Part shown: positions 1-8,277 of the stretch, one piece after another
Layout of the letters: each line of letters begins with the position of its first letter
How positions within the stretch are numbered: position 1 is the stretch's first letter
DNA from: Gordonibacter urolithinfaciens
GTDB taxonomy: Bacteria > Actinomycetota > Coriobacteriia > Coriobacteriales > Eggerthellaceae
Assembly: GCF_900199375.1 (NCBI RefSeq)
Contig: NZ_LT900217.1
Coordinates: 558,001 to 622,000 of the forward strand
Direction: 5' to 3'
DNA: 64,000 nucleotides
Notes under the pieces: model-generated
Seen by the model: only the letters and a program-made list of their open reading frames with translations
Told to the model about the DNA's origin: nothing
Database searches by the model: none
Program-made: the position numbers and the translations under genes

Positions 1-100
1 TCGCCCGCGGCGTCAATCGATGAGGTTGTGGGAAGTTCGGAGGTGCGCCGGCTTAGCCGGCCGGGTTCGATGCGCCGCTCGCGGCACCCTCTTTCAGAGC

Positions 101-121
101 GCCCCCCCCGTGGGGCATTTT
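101..121 (+). terminator. Rho-independent terminator of an upstream transcript
   Basis: A five-pair GCCCC/GGGGC stem with a C-rich loop is followed by ATTTTT. It probably ends a plus-strand gene lying left of the window. No complete gene can be read in bases 1-100. Confidence 0.5.
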
Positions 122-126
122 TAGGC

Positions 127-604
127 GATCGGCTTCGGCGGCAGGGGCAGCCGCGGGCATGAGGGCAGAGCGATCCGCGGGCGCAAAGATGCGTCCATCG
201 AGCGAGTCTTTTGTGGGAGTCGCCACGCTCATGTCTCGAACCTATCTGGTAAACGTCGAAGCGCCGAAGCGCACAGGATCATTCGTGTTCCGCATCAAGA
301 TGGTAACAGAGCATAAACGATCTAGCAATTAGAAAACACCCCCTCCCCCTGCTGCTTTCGCATTCATTTCGCACAGTAACCACAGCCGGGAGCAGTAAGG
401 GCGCGGAAAAGACCGCCGGGCCGCCTTCCGCTCGCCGGCATGGGGATGCCGCTGGCTTCACGGTCCTTCCGCTCGCGCAGCGACGCAGAGCCATCCGCCG
501 TCGACTCTTCCAGGCAACAGGTCGTCAACGGTATCTTAGAACCATGGCATTATGAAGTGCCAGCTCGCGAGCAACGGAAAATCCGCGACAGGAAGGGAGT
601 CCCC
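127..604 (+). other. Long 5' leader or intergenic region before the aldehyde oxidoreductase operon
   Basis: This stretch holds no ORF with a convincing start and codon pattern. It probably contains the promoter and an untranslated leader for the operon at 741. A short A/T-rich patch near 297-345 is the likeliest promoter area, but I cannot pick clear -35 and -10 boxes. No riboswitch class that I can recognise is present. Confidence 0.35.
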
Positions 605-640
605 ATGGCTCCGCTCGTGCTCACCTCCTACAAGGTCTAA
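605..640 (+). CDS. Possible 11-residue leader peptide
   Basis: An ATG at 605 preceded by GGAAGGGAG at good spacing opens an 11-codon frame, MAPLVLTSYKV, ending with TAA at 638-640. The stop lies inside the left arm of a perfect inverted repeat (635-645 with 663-673), and the cytochrome gene begins 100 bases later. A strong ribosome site, a tiny ORF and a hairpin over the stop are what a translated attenuation leader would look like. There is no run of one amino acid that would name the signal, so the role is inference. The frame extends upstream to an ATG at 440, but that part has no ribosome site and looks non-coding. Confidence 0.35.
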   Translation: MAPLVLTSYKV

Positions 641-673
641 TCGCGTCGTGCGCCTCCTCCGGCGCGATTAGAC
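635..673 (+). promoter_or_regulatory. Hairpin with poly-C tail in the AOR operon leader
   Basis: A perfect 11-bp inverted repeat, GTCTAATCGCG and CGCGATTAGAC with a 17-base loop, is followed by ten C residues (673-682). It lacks the T tract of an intrinsic terminator. It could be an attenuator, an mRNA-stabilising structure or a protein-binding site controlling the downstream operon. Confidence 0.5.
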
Positions 674-740
674 CCCCCCCCCAGCACCGATTTTCGCCAA
701 GCCCCAAGGGGCCGGGCGAAGCACGTCGAAAGGAAGCCTC

Positions 741-1598
741 ATGCCTTGGTTCGACCAAGCGCCCTGGCTCGTCGCCCTGGCGCCGTTCCTCGGTCTGCTC
801 CTCTCCGCGTTCACCAAGAGGACAGACCCCTTCTTATCCGGCGACCGGGTATTTCGCCACGACGCTCCCGCGCGCATCTCCCATTGGGCCCATGCCGCAG
901 GCACGACCGTCTGCCTTGTCTCGGGCATCATCTTGGGCCTGCGGTTCACCCCCGCGTTCGTCGACGACGGCCCGGCGGCCATTGTCTGGCAGAACGTGCA
1001 CTTCGTGGCCGCGGTCGTGTTCCTGTTCGGGACGTTCTACTACCTGGGCAACACGATCGTGTCTCAGTGGCGGCTGCACGAGCACCTGCCCACGAAGAAC
1101 GTCGTGTCCTACACCGTCCGCCACTACAGCCTGCTCGTGGGCATCAAGAAGTTCACGATGCCGCCCGAGGACAAGTACTTCGAAAGCGAGAAGGCCGCCT
1201 ACGTCATGGCCGTGGTCACGGCCGCGCTGCTGGTGGTCAGCGGCCTGTTCAAAGCGGCGGCACACGTGTTCCTCGCACTGCCCGACGGCCTGATGAACGT
1301 CATGTTCTGGATCCACGACATCGCCGCCGCCCTCATGCTGGTGTTCCTGGCAGCCCATGTGTTCTTCGCCGTCATCGCGCCGTTCTCCTGGAAGACGTTC
1401 CCGTCCATGTTCACGGGCTGGATGCCGCTTTCCGAGGCCGAGAAGGAGCACCGGGGATGGCTCGATCGGTTGCAGCGCGAGCATGACGAGCGCACTGCCG
1501 GCGAGGGCTCCTGCGAAAGAACCGCGCCCGCGACAGCCCCCGACACGACGATGACCGCGGCGCCCGCAACGGGTACGCCCGGGTCTCAAAGGAGATGA
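741..1598 (+). CDS. Cytochrome b subunit, formate-dehydrogenase gamma (FdnI) type
   Basis: A 285-residue integral membrane protein of the di-haem cytochrome b family that anchors dehydrogenases and passes electrons to or from quinone. Hydrophobic segments lie near residues 7-24, 55-75, 90-110, 155-180 and 195-220. Candidate haem histidines sit in RISHWAHAAG, WQNVHFVAAV, FWIHDIAAA and FLAAHVFF. The ATG at 741 follows GAAAGGAAG. The stop overlaps the region just before the Fe-S protein, so the pair is translationally linked. The partners are an FdnH-like Fe-S protein and an aldehyde oxidoreductase, which implies a membrane-bound aldehyde oxidation or acid reduction complex. The tail after residue 240 is charged and of low complexity. 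Confidence 0.85.
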   Translation: MPWFDQAPWLVALAPFLGLLLSAFTKRTDPFLSGDRVFRHDAPARISHWAHAAGTTVCLVSGIILGLRFTPAFVDDGPAAIVWQNVHFVAAVVFLFGTFYYLGNTIVSQWRLHEHLPTKNVVSYTVRHYSLLVGIKKFTMPPEDKYFESEKAAYVMAVVTAALLVVSGLFKAAAHVFLALPDGLMNVMFWIHDIAAALMLVFLAAHVFFAVIAPFSWKTFPSMFTGWMPLSEAEKEHRGWLDRLQREHDERTAGEGSCERTAPATAPDTTMTAAPATGTPGSQRR

Positions 1599-1603
1599 GA
1601 GAG

Positions 1604-2389
1604 ATGGCAGATACGAACGAACGCGCGGCAGGCGCGCAGAGGAAGAGCGGCCTTTCGCGGCGCCAGTTCCTCGCCGGCATCGGCGGGCTGGGCATCGGCG
1701 TGGTGCTGGGCGGCGGCATAACGGCGCTGCTCTTGCCGGACGACGTGTACGCCATCGAGGCGAGCCAAGGCTACCTGCTGGTCGACGCGAAGAAGTGCGC
1801 CGGCTGCGAGACCTGCGTCATCGCATGCTCGCTCTCGCACCTGGGACGCATCAACACCTCGCTTTCGCGCATACAGGTGATGAAGAACGCCCTGGGCAGC
1901 TTCCCCACGAACGACGTGCAGCAGAACCAGTGCCGCCAGTGCCCCTACCCCTCCTGCGTGGAAGCTTGCCCCGTGGGCGCCATGCATGCCGATCCGGACA
2001 CGGGCGTGCGCCTGGTGGACGAGGGCAAGTGCATCGGCTGCGAGCGCTGCGTGGAGGCGTGCCCCTTCACGCCGTCGCGCGTGCAGTGGAACTTCGAGGA
2101 CAAGCACGCGCAGAAGTGCGACCTGTGCAAGAACACGCCCTACTGGGACGAGGCGGGCGGCGTCGGCGGCAAGCAGCTGTGCGTGGAGATCTGCCCCATG
2201 AAGGCCATCAGCTTCACGAACGAGCTGCCGGTGCAGACCGACGAGGGCTACACGGCCAACCTGCGCAACGACCATTACCTGGAGATAGGCCTGCCGAGCG
2301 ACGACGAGGCGCGCATCCCGCCGGCCCGGCTCGGGTACGGCGCCGGAGGCACGGCGGCCCAGGCGGCAGCCGGATCGAACGAGAAGTAG
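1604..2389 (+). CDS. Tat-signal 4Fe-4S ferredoxin-type electron transfer subunit
   Basis: A 261-residue iron-sulfur protein. A twin-arginine motif, SRRQFLAG, at about residues 18-25 leads a hydrophobic stretch to about residue 45. Four cysteine clusters follow: CAGCETC, CRQCPYPSCVEACP, CIGCERCVEACP and CDLC/CVEICP, as in FdnH/HybA-type subunits with four [4Fe-4S] clusters. I chose the ATG at 1604 because AAAGGAGA lies eight bases upstream; an in-frame ATG at 1595 touches that same ribosome site. It should wire the neighbouring cytochrome b to the oxidoreductase. The Tat signal is odd because the aldehyde oxidoreductase beside it has none. Confidence 0.85.
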   Translation: MADTNERAAGAQRKSGLSRRQFLAGIGGLGIGVVLGGGITALLLPDDVYAIEASQGYLLVDAKKCAGCETCVIACSLSHLGRINTSLSRIQVMKNALGSFPTNDVQQNQCRQCPYPSCVEACPVGAMHADPDTGVRLVDEGKCIGCERCVEACPFTPSRVQWNFEDKHAQKCDLCKNTPYWDEAGGVGGKQLCVEICPMKAISFTNELPVQTDEGYTANLRNDHYLEIGLPSDDEARIPPARLGYGAGGTAAQAAAGSNEK

Positions 2390-2399
2390 GAGGAGCACC

Positions 2400-4442
2400 A
2401 TGACCGAACACTACGGCTACGCCGGCAAGATACTCATCGTGAACCTGGACGACCGGACGTCCGAGACCATCGACACCGACCCCTATATCGAATGGGTGGG
2501 CGGCCACGGGATGGCCTCGAAGCTGTTCTGGGACTACTGCGAGGACAAGAGCGTGGAAGCCGTCGACCCGAAGAACGTGCTCGTGTTCGCCACCACGCCG
2601 TTCTCGGGCGCCGTGGTCCCGGCCGCGTCGGCGCGCTGCGAGTTCACGGGCATCAGCCCGTTCTCGCTGCCCGAATGGTACAACCGTTCCAGCATGGGCG
2701 GCCGCCTGGCCGGCATGATGAAGGAAGCGGGCTACGACGCCTGCGTCGTGCGCGGCAAGGCCGACGCGCCCGTATGGATCAGCGTGGTGAACGACCAGGT
2801 GACGTTCAACGACGCCACCGACCTCTGGGGCCTCGACGCCTTCGAGTGCCAGGAGCGCATCTGGGACGAGGTGACGCACGGCACGCCGCAAGGCTCATGG
2901 TACGAGCTCACGGGCAGCCGCGACGGCGGGCGCACGACGCAGCGCCCCTCCGTCATCTGCATCGGGCCGGCCGGCGAGAACCTCGCGCGCGTGTCGTGCA
3001 TCGTGCACGACGCCGGCCACGTGACGGGCCAGAGCGGCTTCGGCGCGGTGTTCGGCGCGAAGAACCTGAAGGCCATGAGCTTCATCGGCTCTAAGAGCAT
3101 CCCCATCGCCGACCCCGCCGCGCTCGTGCGCCTGCGCCTCGAGGTGCAGCAGAAGTTCGGCTACGACATCGACGCCGGCAAGGTGCCGGGCGCGCCGGGC
3201 AGCCCGGGAGCCGCATCCACCGTGCTGGACACAAGCCCCACGGTATCGCGCGCCGAGGGCTGCCGCGGGTGCTTCAAGAACTGCCGCAACCTCTACCCCG
3301 GCGGCGTGGGCAACGAGCTGACCTGCTCGGCCGGCCTCTACTTCACCGACTCGGGCAAGATCGACGAGCAGCTGGCCGCCTACAGCCTGCTGTCGAAGCT
3401 GGGCCTGAACGGCTACGAGATCGACATGCCCGTGTACTTGCACAACCTGTACAAGATGGGCGTCATGGGCAAGGGCAAGGACATCGACACCGACCTGCCC
3501 TTCGAGAAGTACGGGACCTACGCGTTCATCGAGGAGCTGCTGATGCGCATCGCCTACCGCCGCGAGATCGGCGACGATCTGGCCGAGGGCATCGCGCGCG
3601 CCGCGCAGAAGTGGGGGCGCTGGGACGAGGACACGTCCACGGGCCTGCTCGCGCGCCCGAACTGGGGCTACTGCGAGCACAACGAGCCGCGCGCCGAGGT
3701 GGAGTGGAGCTACGGCAGCATCTTCAGCGAGCGCGACATCAACGAGCACGGCGTGCACAACGCGGTGTACAACACCTCCATCATGGCGGTGCTCACCGGC
3801 GCCGAGCCGCCCGTGTCGGCCGAGAACATGGCCAAGCAGCTGGCCGACCAGTCCGGCCTGGGCGACCCGCTGTGCTTCGACTGGAGCGAGGAGGGCATCT
3901 ACACCGACGCGCGCGTGCGCGAGATCCACTGGAACCGGGCCTACGGGCGTTTCTGGCTGCAGTCGCTCGGCATGTGCGACTGGGTGTGGCCGAACTTCGT
4001 CAGCCGCAAGCACACCGCCGAGACGGGCTCGACCTACGGCGCCACGCCCGAGTACGAGGTGAAGTTCTTCCAGGCCGTCACCGGGCGCGACCTCTCCTAC
4101 GAGGAGAGCATCGAGCTGGGGCACAAGTTCTGGGTGCTCGACCGCGCCATCTGGGCGCTCGAGGGACGCCACCGCGACCAGGAGGTGTTCGCGAACTACG
4201 TGTACGACGTGAAGACCACGAAGCCCTTCCCGCTCGTGGTGTGCGAAAACGGAACGTGGAGCTATTCGCTGTGCCAGGGCCGCACGCTCGACCGCGAGAA
4301 GTTCGAGGACTTCAAGTCGCGGTTCTACGTGCACGAGGGCTTCGAGGAGTCCACCGGGCGCCCGACGCGGGCCGGCCTGGAGACGTTGGGGCTGGGCTTT
4401 GCCGCCGACGCGCTCGAGACCGCCGGGAAGCTGGGATCGTGA
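2400..4442 (+). CDS. Tungsten-type aldehyde:ferredoxin oxidoreductase family protein
   Basis: At 680 residues this is somewhat longer than archaeal AOR (about 605). The N-terminus GYAGKILIVNLDDRTSE and the segment GGRLAGMMKEAGYDACVVRGKA are typical of the family's cofactor-binding first domain. Cys288, Cys291, Cys295 and Cys309 form the C-x2-C-x3-C...C [4Fe-4S] site of domain 2/3. Family members oxidise aldehydes to acids, or run in reverse, at a tungsto-bispterin centre. There is no export signal, so a cytoplasmic location is expected. The ATG follows AGGAGGAGCACC. The gene lies 10 bases after the Fe-S subunit. The substrate is unknown; other family members in anaerobes act on aryl aldehydes or carboxylates. 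Confidence 0.9.
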   Translation: MTEHYGYAGKILIVNLDDRTSETIDTDPYIEWVGGHGMASKLFWDYCEDKSVEAVDPKNVLVFATTPFSGAVVPAASARCEFTGISPFSLPEWYNRSSMGGRLAGMMKEAGYDACVVRGKADAPVWISVVNDQVTFNDATDLWGLDAFECQERIWDEVTHGTPQGSWYELTGSRDGGRTTQRPSVICIGPAGENLARVSCIVHDAGHVTGQSGFGAVFGAKNLKAMSFIGSKSIPIADPAALVRLRLEVQQKFGYDIDAGKVPGAPGSPGAASTVLDTSPTVSRAEGCRGCFKNCRNLYPGGVGNELTCSAGLYFTDSGKIDEQLAAYSLLSKLGLNGYEIDMPVYLHNLYKMGVMGKGKDIDTDLPFEKYGTYAFIEELLMRIAYRREIGDDLAEGIARAAQKWGRWDEDTSTGLLARPNWGYCEHNEPRAEVEWSYGSIFSERDINEHGVHNAVYNTSIMAVLTGAEPPVSAENMAKQLADQSGLGDPLCFDWSEEGIYTDARVREIHWNRAYGRFWLQSLGMCDWVWPNFVSRKHTAETGSTYGATPEYEVKFFQAVTGRDLSYEESIELGHKFWVLDRAIWALEGRHRDQEVFANYVYDVKTTKPFPLVVCENGTWSYSLCQGRTLDREKFEDFKSRFYVHEGFEESTGRPTRAGLETLGLGFAADALETAGKLGS

Positions 4443-5002
4443 GCGGGGCAGACGTCGCCGAGCGTGCCGTCGGGGAAGAGGGAGCGGACGTCGCCGCTCC
4501 CTTCCCGCCCGGGGGCGAAGGCGCGATGCTCGAGGAGATCCCCGGTTTGGCCGAGGCATGCCGGCGCTTCCCGATGCCCGACGGCGCGCAGGCCGAGCGT
4601 GCGCTGCGGGAGCTCTCCTGGGGAGAGCACTTCGTGGCGGGACGCATGGTGCCCTCGAAAGGCGGGTCCGACCTGTACCTTTACAATCTGAAGAGCGCCG
4701 CCGTGTTCCTGCTCGATCGCGACCAGGCGAACATCGGCAAGGCGTCGGACCAGATCATCAAGCTCATCGACGTGGATGCGTTCGCCGCATGGGTGCGCGG
4801 AACGGTGGGCGACGAGGCGCTGGCCGACGCGCTGGCCGAGGAATGCCCGGCGGAGGACCCGTACCACGACCGACTGCAGGGCGTCCAGCGGCTGCTCGCG
4901 CTGCGCATGGTGCAGTACGGGGCATTAGAGGGAGCCAGAGGCGGCACCGAGGGCGACGAGCACGACAGGGCACCCCTTGGCGAAGGCGCGGCATCGCTAT
5001 GA
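4439..5002 (+). CDS. Conserved small protein of the AOR operon, unknown function
   Basis: The frame opens with GTG at 4439, overlapping the stop of the oxidoreductase by four bases, and closes with a four-base ATGA overlap with the cysteine desulfurase gene; the product is 187 residues. An internal ATG at 4527 could be the true start. The core, residues 35-160, is soluble and mixed alpha/beta (RFPMPDGAQAERALRELSWG, then DLYLYNLKSAAVFLLDRD). I recognise no domain, cysteine motif or membrane segment. Tight coupling on both sides suggests a maturation or accessory role for the oxidoreductase, which is inference. Confidence 0.65.
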   Translation: MSGADVAERAVGEEGADVAAPFPPGGEGAMLEEIPGLAEACRRFPMPDGAQAERALRELSWGEHFVAGRMVPSKGGSDLYLYNLKSAAVFLLDRDQANIGKASDQIIKLIDVDAFAAWVRGTVGDEALADALAEECPAEDPYHDRLQGVQRLLALRMVQYGALEGARGGTEGDEHDRAPLGEGAASL

Positions 5003-6279
5003 CGCGGGAGGGCGCGCATCCGTCGCCACCCTCCGGCGCGCTCGCCGCGCCGGAGGACTTCCCCTTGCTCGCGCACGAGGCCGCCGGGGACGGCGGCCTC
5101 GTGTACCTGGACAGCGCCGCCACGACGCAGAAGCCTTCCTGCGTGCTGGAGGCCCTCGACGCCTTTTACCGCACGGTCAACGCGAACCCCCACCGCGGGG
5201 CGCACCGCTTGGGCACGGCGGCAACGGAGGCCCTCGAGGCTGCGCGGCGCGATGTGGCCCGCCTCGTGGGCGCCGACGCCGACGAGATTGCCTTCACGAG
5301 CGGGACGACGTGCGCCCTCAACCAGCTGGCCTACGGCCTGGCGGGGCTGCTGCACCCAGGCGACGAGGTTGCCGTGTCGCTTCTGGAGCACCACAGCAAC
5401 CTCGTGCCGTGGCTCACGGTAGCGCGGATCGCAGGGGCGAAAGTGCGCCATATCGTGCCCGACCGGCAAGGGCGCATCCCCGACGACGAGATCGACCGCG
5501 TCATAGGTCCGCGCACGCGCATCGTTGCCGTGTCGCACGTGTCGAACGTGCTCGGCTGCATCCAACCGGTGGAGCGCATCGTCCGCGCGGCACGCGGCGC
5601 GGACGCGCTCGTCGTGCTCGACTGCGCCCAGAGCGTGGCCCACCTGCCCGTCGATTTGCATGTGCTCGGCGCGGACTTCGCGGCGTTCTCGGGCCACAAG
5701 ATGTACGGCCCGATGGGCGTGGGCGCGCTGTACGCGCGACGCGGCGCCGCCGTGGCGCTCCAGCCTCTTCTGCGCGGAGGCGGCATGGTGGAGGCCGTGT
5801 TCGAGCAGGGTTTCACGTTCAAGGGCTTCCCCGCAGGTCTCGAGGCGGGCACGCCGAACGCCGCGGGCGCCATCGGGATGGCCGCCGCGGCGCGCTTTCT
5901 GGAGGGTCTGGGCATGGAGGCTGTGCACGCCCACGGCGAGACGCTCGCCCGCCGCATGGCCGCCGGCCTGGCGGCCATCCCGTCGGCGCGCCTCTACGGC
6001 CCCGGACCGGGCGGGGCGGAGGAGCGCTGCGGCATCGTGGCTTTCAACGTGCGCGGCGTGGGCGCCGACCTGGCGGCGCACGCCCTGGACCGGCGCAACG
6101 TGGCGGTGCGCTCGGGCGCCCACTGCGCCCAGCCCCTAGTGCGCCACCTGGGCGCGGAGGCCGTCTGCCGCGCCAGCGCCGGCGTCTACACCTCCGAGCG
6201 CGACGTCGACCGCTTCCTCGAGGCCGTGGAGGCGGCGCGCCAGGACGCGGCGAGCCTCATGGCGGCGGCGATGCTGTAG
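4999..6279 (+). CDS. Class II cysteine desulfurase (SufS/CsdA type)
   Basis: A 426-residue PLP enzyme that takes sulfur from cysteine. The N-terminal YLDSAATTQKP, the HHSNLVPW motif, Lys234 in SGHKMYGP (PLP Schiff base) and Cys376 in RSGAHCAQP (persulfide) are all present, so it should be active. The ATG overlaps the previous stop (ATGA). No sufBCD or sufU lies nearby. As the last gene of the AOR operon it may supply sulfur for the oxidoreductase cofactor or its clusters rather than general Fe-S assembly, which is inference from context. Confidence 0.88.
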   Translation: MTREGAHPSPPSGALAAPEDFPLLAHEAAGDGGLVYLDSAATTQKPSCVLEALDAFYRTVNANPHRGAHRLGTAATEALEAARRDVARLVGADADEIAFTSGTTCALNQLAYGLAGLLHPGDEVAVSLLEHHSNLVPWLTVARIAGAKVRHIVPDRQGRIPDDEIDRVIGPRTRIVAVSHVSNVLGCIQPVERIVRAARGADALVVLDCAQSVAHLPVDLHVLGADFAAFSGHKMYGPMGVGALYARRGAAVALQPLLRGGGMVEAVFEQGFTFKGFPAGLEAGTPNAAGAIGMAAAARFLEGLGMEAVHAHGETLARRMAAGLAAIPSARLYGPGPGGAEERCGIVAFNVRGVGADLAAHALDRRNVAVRSGAHCAQPLVRHLGAEAVCRASAGVYTSERDVDRFLEAVEAARQDAASLMAAAML

Positions 6280-6312
6280 GGAGGGAAGCGGCGGCGCCTC
6301 CCTCCCTACAGC
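6273..6312. terminator. Bidirectional hairpin between converging operons
   Basis: A perfect 14-bp inverted repeat, GCTGTAGGGAGGGA with TCCCTCCCTACAGC, and a 12-base loop. The stop codons of the cysteine desulfurase gene (plus strand) and of ftsQ (minus strand) both lie inside the arms. There is no T tract, but the position suits a shared transcription end or anti-readthrough barrier. Confidence 0.6.
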
Positions 6313-7385
6313 GCCCTCCACGTGGGGCGGTCCACCGCGCGCACGTTGATGTAGACGACCGTGGGGTTCTCCTCCATGATCTTCAGCACGACGCGCTCCT
6401 TGTCGCGGATGTCCTCGGCCTTGCCGAACGCTATCTCCACGTTGTCGTCCAGCGTGAGCGTGGTGCCCTCGGCATCGGTGGCCGACACCTTCGTCACGCG
6501 GCCCGCGAGCTCGGTGGTCATGCCCGACACGATGTCGAGCGCGTTGTTCACGTTGTCGTCGGAGCAGTACGTGCCGATCTCGGCCTTCGTGCCGTAGGGC
6601 ACGTCGGTGATGGACAGCACGGCCGCGGCGTCCTCGTAGACCTTGGGGCTGGTCCTCTTGCCCGCCTCGGAGTCCTGGTCGGGGATGGGCATGAGCCACA
6701 TATGGTCCGACGCGATGGCCCACTGCTTCACGGACTTGGCGTCCTCGGTGGGCACGGCCACCACGGCCGCGATGGTGCGCTCGGTCACGGCCAGCTCCAG
6801 CGTGTTCGGGAACACGCGCTTCACCTCGGCGTCGGCCACCCAGGCGTTCTTGAGCAGGCGCTCGCGGATGCCGGCGGCGTCCACGCGCAGGAGCGTGGTG
6901 TTCGCGGGCACGTTCGCCATGGCCGTCATGTCCTCGGTGGTGAGATGCTCCACGCCGCTCACGGTGACGTTCTCCACGGCGAACAGGCTGGAATTGTACG
7001 CGACGACGGCGCCGATGACGAGCGCGGCCACGAGCGAGGCGACCACGGCGAGGCGCACGACATGGCGGCGGTACGTGCTCTGCGCGCGGCTCGCCCGCTC
7101 GGCGCGGTCGAGGTCGCCCACGCGTACCGAGGTCAGGCGCTGCTGCGGGTATCCGCCGGAGCCGGCGGCGGGATAGCGCCCGCCGGGCATGGCGCGGTAG
7201 GCGCCCTGCTGCGAGGGGCGGGAGGACCGTCCGGCCGGGGCGCGGCCAGCGCTGCTGCGGGCGGCACCGCGTCCCGACGGCCGGGACGCAGACGACGACG
7301 CGCGGGCGCCCCGGCCGGGCGTCGTCGCCCCGCGGGCCTTACGCGAACCCGAGGAAGCGGACTTCCGGTTGTAATTCGATGCCAT
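6306..7385 (-). CDS. ftsQ: Cell division protein FtsQ/DivIB
   Basis: A 359-residue single-pass divisome protein. A basic, low-complexity cytoplasmic tail of about 105 residues is followed by one membrane segment (VVASLVAALVIGAVVAY). The POTRA domain then starts with LFAVENVTVSGVEHL and includes the RVFPNTLELAVTERT motif. FtsQ bridges FtsL and other late divisome proteins. Its start overlaps the 3' end of murB by 47 bases. It is the last gene of the cluster; ftsA and ftsZ do not follow. Confidence 0.85.
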   Translation of the reverse strand: MASNYNRKSASSGSRKARGATTPGRGARASSSASRPSGRGAARSSAGRAPAGRSSRPSQQGAYRAMPGGRYPAAGSGGYPQQRLTSVRVGDLDRAERASRAQSTYRRHVVRLAVVASLVAALVIGAVVAYNSSLFAVENVTVSGVEHLTTEDMTAMANVPANTTLLRVDAAGIRERLLKNAWVADAEVKRVFPNTLELAVTERTIAAVVAVPTEDAKSVKQWAIASDHMWLMPIPDQDSEAGKRTSPKVYEDAAAVLSITDVPYGTKAEIGTYCSDDNVNNALDIVSGMTTELAGRVTKVSATDAEGTTLTLDDNVEIAFGKAEDIRDKERVVLKIMEENPTVVYINVRAVDRPTWRAL

Positions 7386-8277
7386 ACGTTTCGCTTACCT
7401 TCGCCTGTACGAGTTCGATGAGGTCCTTCACGTCGCGCGCCGTGGCGTCGCCCGTGTTCACGATGAAGTTCGCATGCAGCTCCGACACCTGGGCGCCGCC
7501 GATCCGCATGCCCTTGAGCCCGGCGCGCTCCACGAGCGACCCGGCCGACTCCCCCGGCGGGTTGCGGAACACGCTGCCGCACGAGGGATCCGTGAGCGGC
7601 TGCGTCTTCTTCCGCCGCGCCAGCGACGCCTCCATCTTACCGCGGATGAAGAACGGATCGGCCGGCTCTACGGAAAGTTCGCATTCCACGATGACCTCGT
7701 CCGGCGCGAACGAGCTGGTGCGGTAGTCCCAGCCGATCTCGTCGCCGGCGCGTCGCGCGAGGCCCCGCCCGGGCGAGAGCGTGGTCACGGACGCCACGCG
7801 CGCGCCGATCCACTCGTCGCGCGAGCCGGCGTTCATGCGCAGCGCGCCGCCCACGGTGCCCGGCGTGCCCACGGCGAACTCCAGCCCCGCAAGCGAGCGG
7901 CGGAACGCCTCCTGCACCACCGACGACAGCGGCACGCCCGCACCCACGCAGAACCGGCCGGCCTCCTCGTCGAAGCGGCAGGTGCGGAAGTCGCGCCCGA
8001 GCGTGACCACCACGCCGGGAAAGCCCTCGTCGGCCACCAGCAGGTTGCTCCCGCGTCCCACCACGACCCAGGGCACGCCCGTGCGCTCGCACACCTCGAC
8101 AAGCCGCACGAGCGCGCCCACGGAGGCCGTCTGCACGTAGAAGCGCGCAGGGCCGCCGATGCGGTACATGGTGTGGCGCGCCATGGGCTCCGCCGGATAG
8201 ACGTCGCCGTCGAAGCGGTCGTCCACGAGCAGCGCCTCGAGCTCGGTGGTATGGCGTGCGGACACGGCCCGCCTCAC
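7339..8277 (-). CDS. murB: UDP-N-acetylenolpyruvoylglucosamine reductase MurB
   Basis: The 312-residue FAD enzyme reduces UDP-GlcNAc-enolpyruvate to UDP-MurNAc. FAD-binding motifs include YRIGGPARF, VGRGSNLLV and EFAVGTPGTVGGALRMNAGS. DPSCGSVFRNPPG carries the catalytic Ser of type I MurB enzymes. The start is taken at the GTG at 8277, which overlaps the murC stop as GTGA; a GTG at 8265 with better ribosome-site spacing is an alternative. Confidence 0.93.
   Translation of the reverse strand: MRRAVSARHTTELEALLVDDRFDGDVYPAEPMARHTMYRIGGPARFYVQTASVGALVRLVEVCERTGVPWVVVGRGSNLLVADEGFPGVVVTLGRDFRTCRFDEEAGRFCVGAGVPLSSVVQEAFRRSLAGLEFAVGTPGTVGGALRMNAGSRDEWIGARVASVTTLSPGRGLARRAGDEIGWDYRTSSFAPDEVIVECELSVEPADPFFIRGKMEASLARRKKTQPLTDPSCGSVFRNPPGESAGSLVERAGLKGMRIGGAQVSELHANFIVNTGDATARDVKDLIELVQAKVSETYGIELQPEVRFLGFA

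Noticed and set aside
127-604. Molybdenum/tungsten cofactor riboswitch upstream of the AOR operon
   Set aside because: I could not match the leader to the conserved helices of the Moco riboswitch. A covariance-model search would settle it.
440-640. 66-residue ORF before the AOR operon
   Set aside because: No ribosome site at 440 and unlikely composition. Only the last 11 codons, with their own ribosome site, were kept as a possible leader peptide.
2895-4559. A 554-codon open frame on the minus strand across the AOR gene
   Set aside because: Shadow frame of a high-GC gene. The plus-strand protein has clear AOR motifs, and the shadow is Arg/Ala/Val-rich with no ribosome site.
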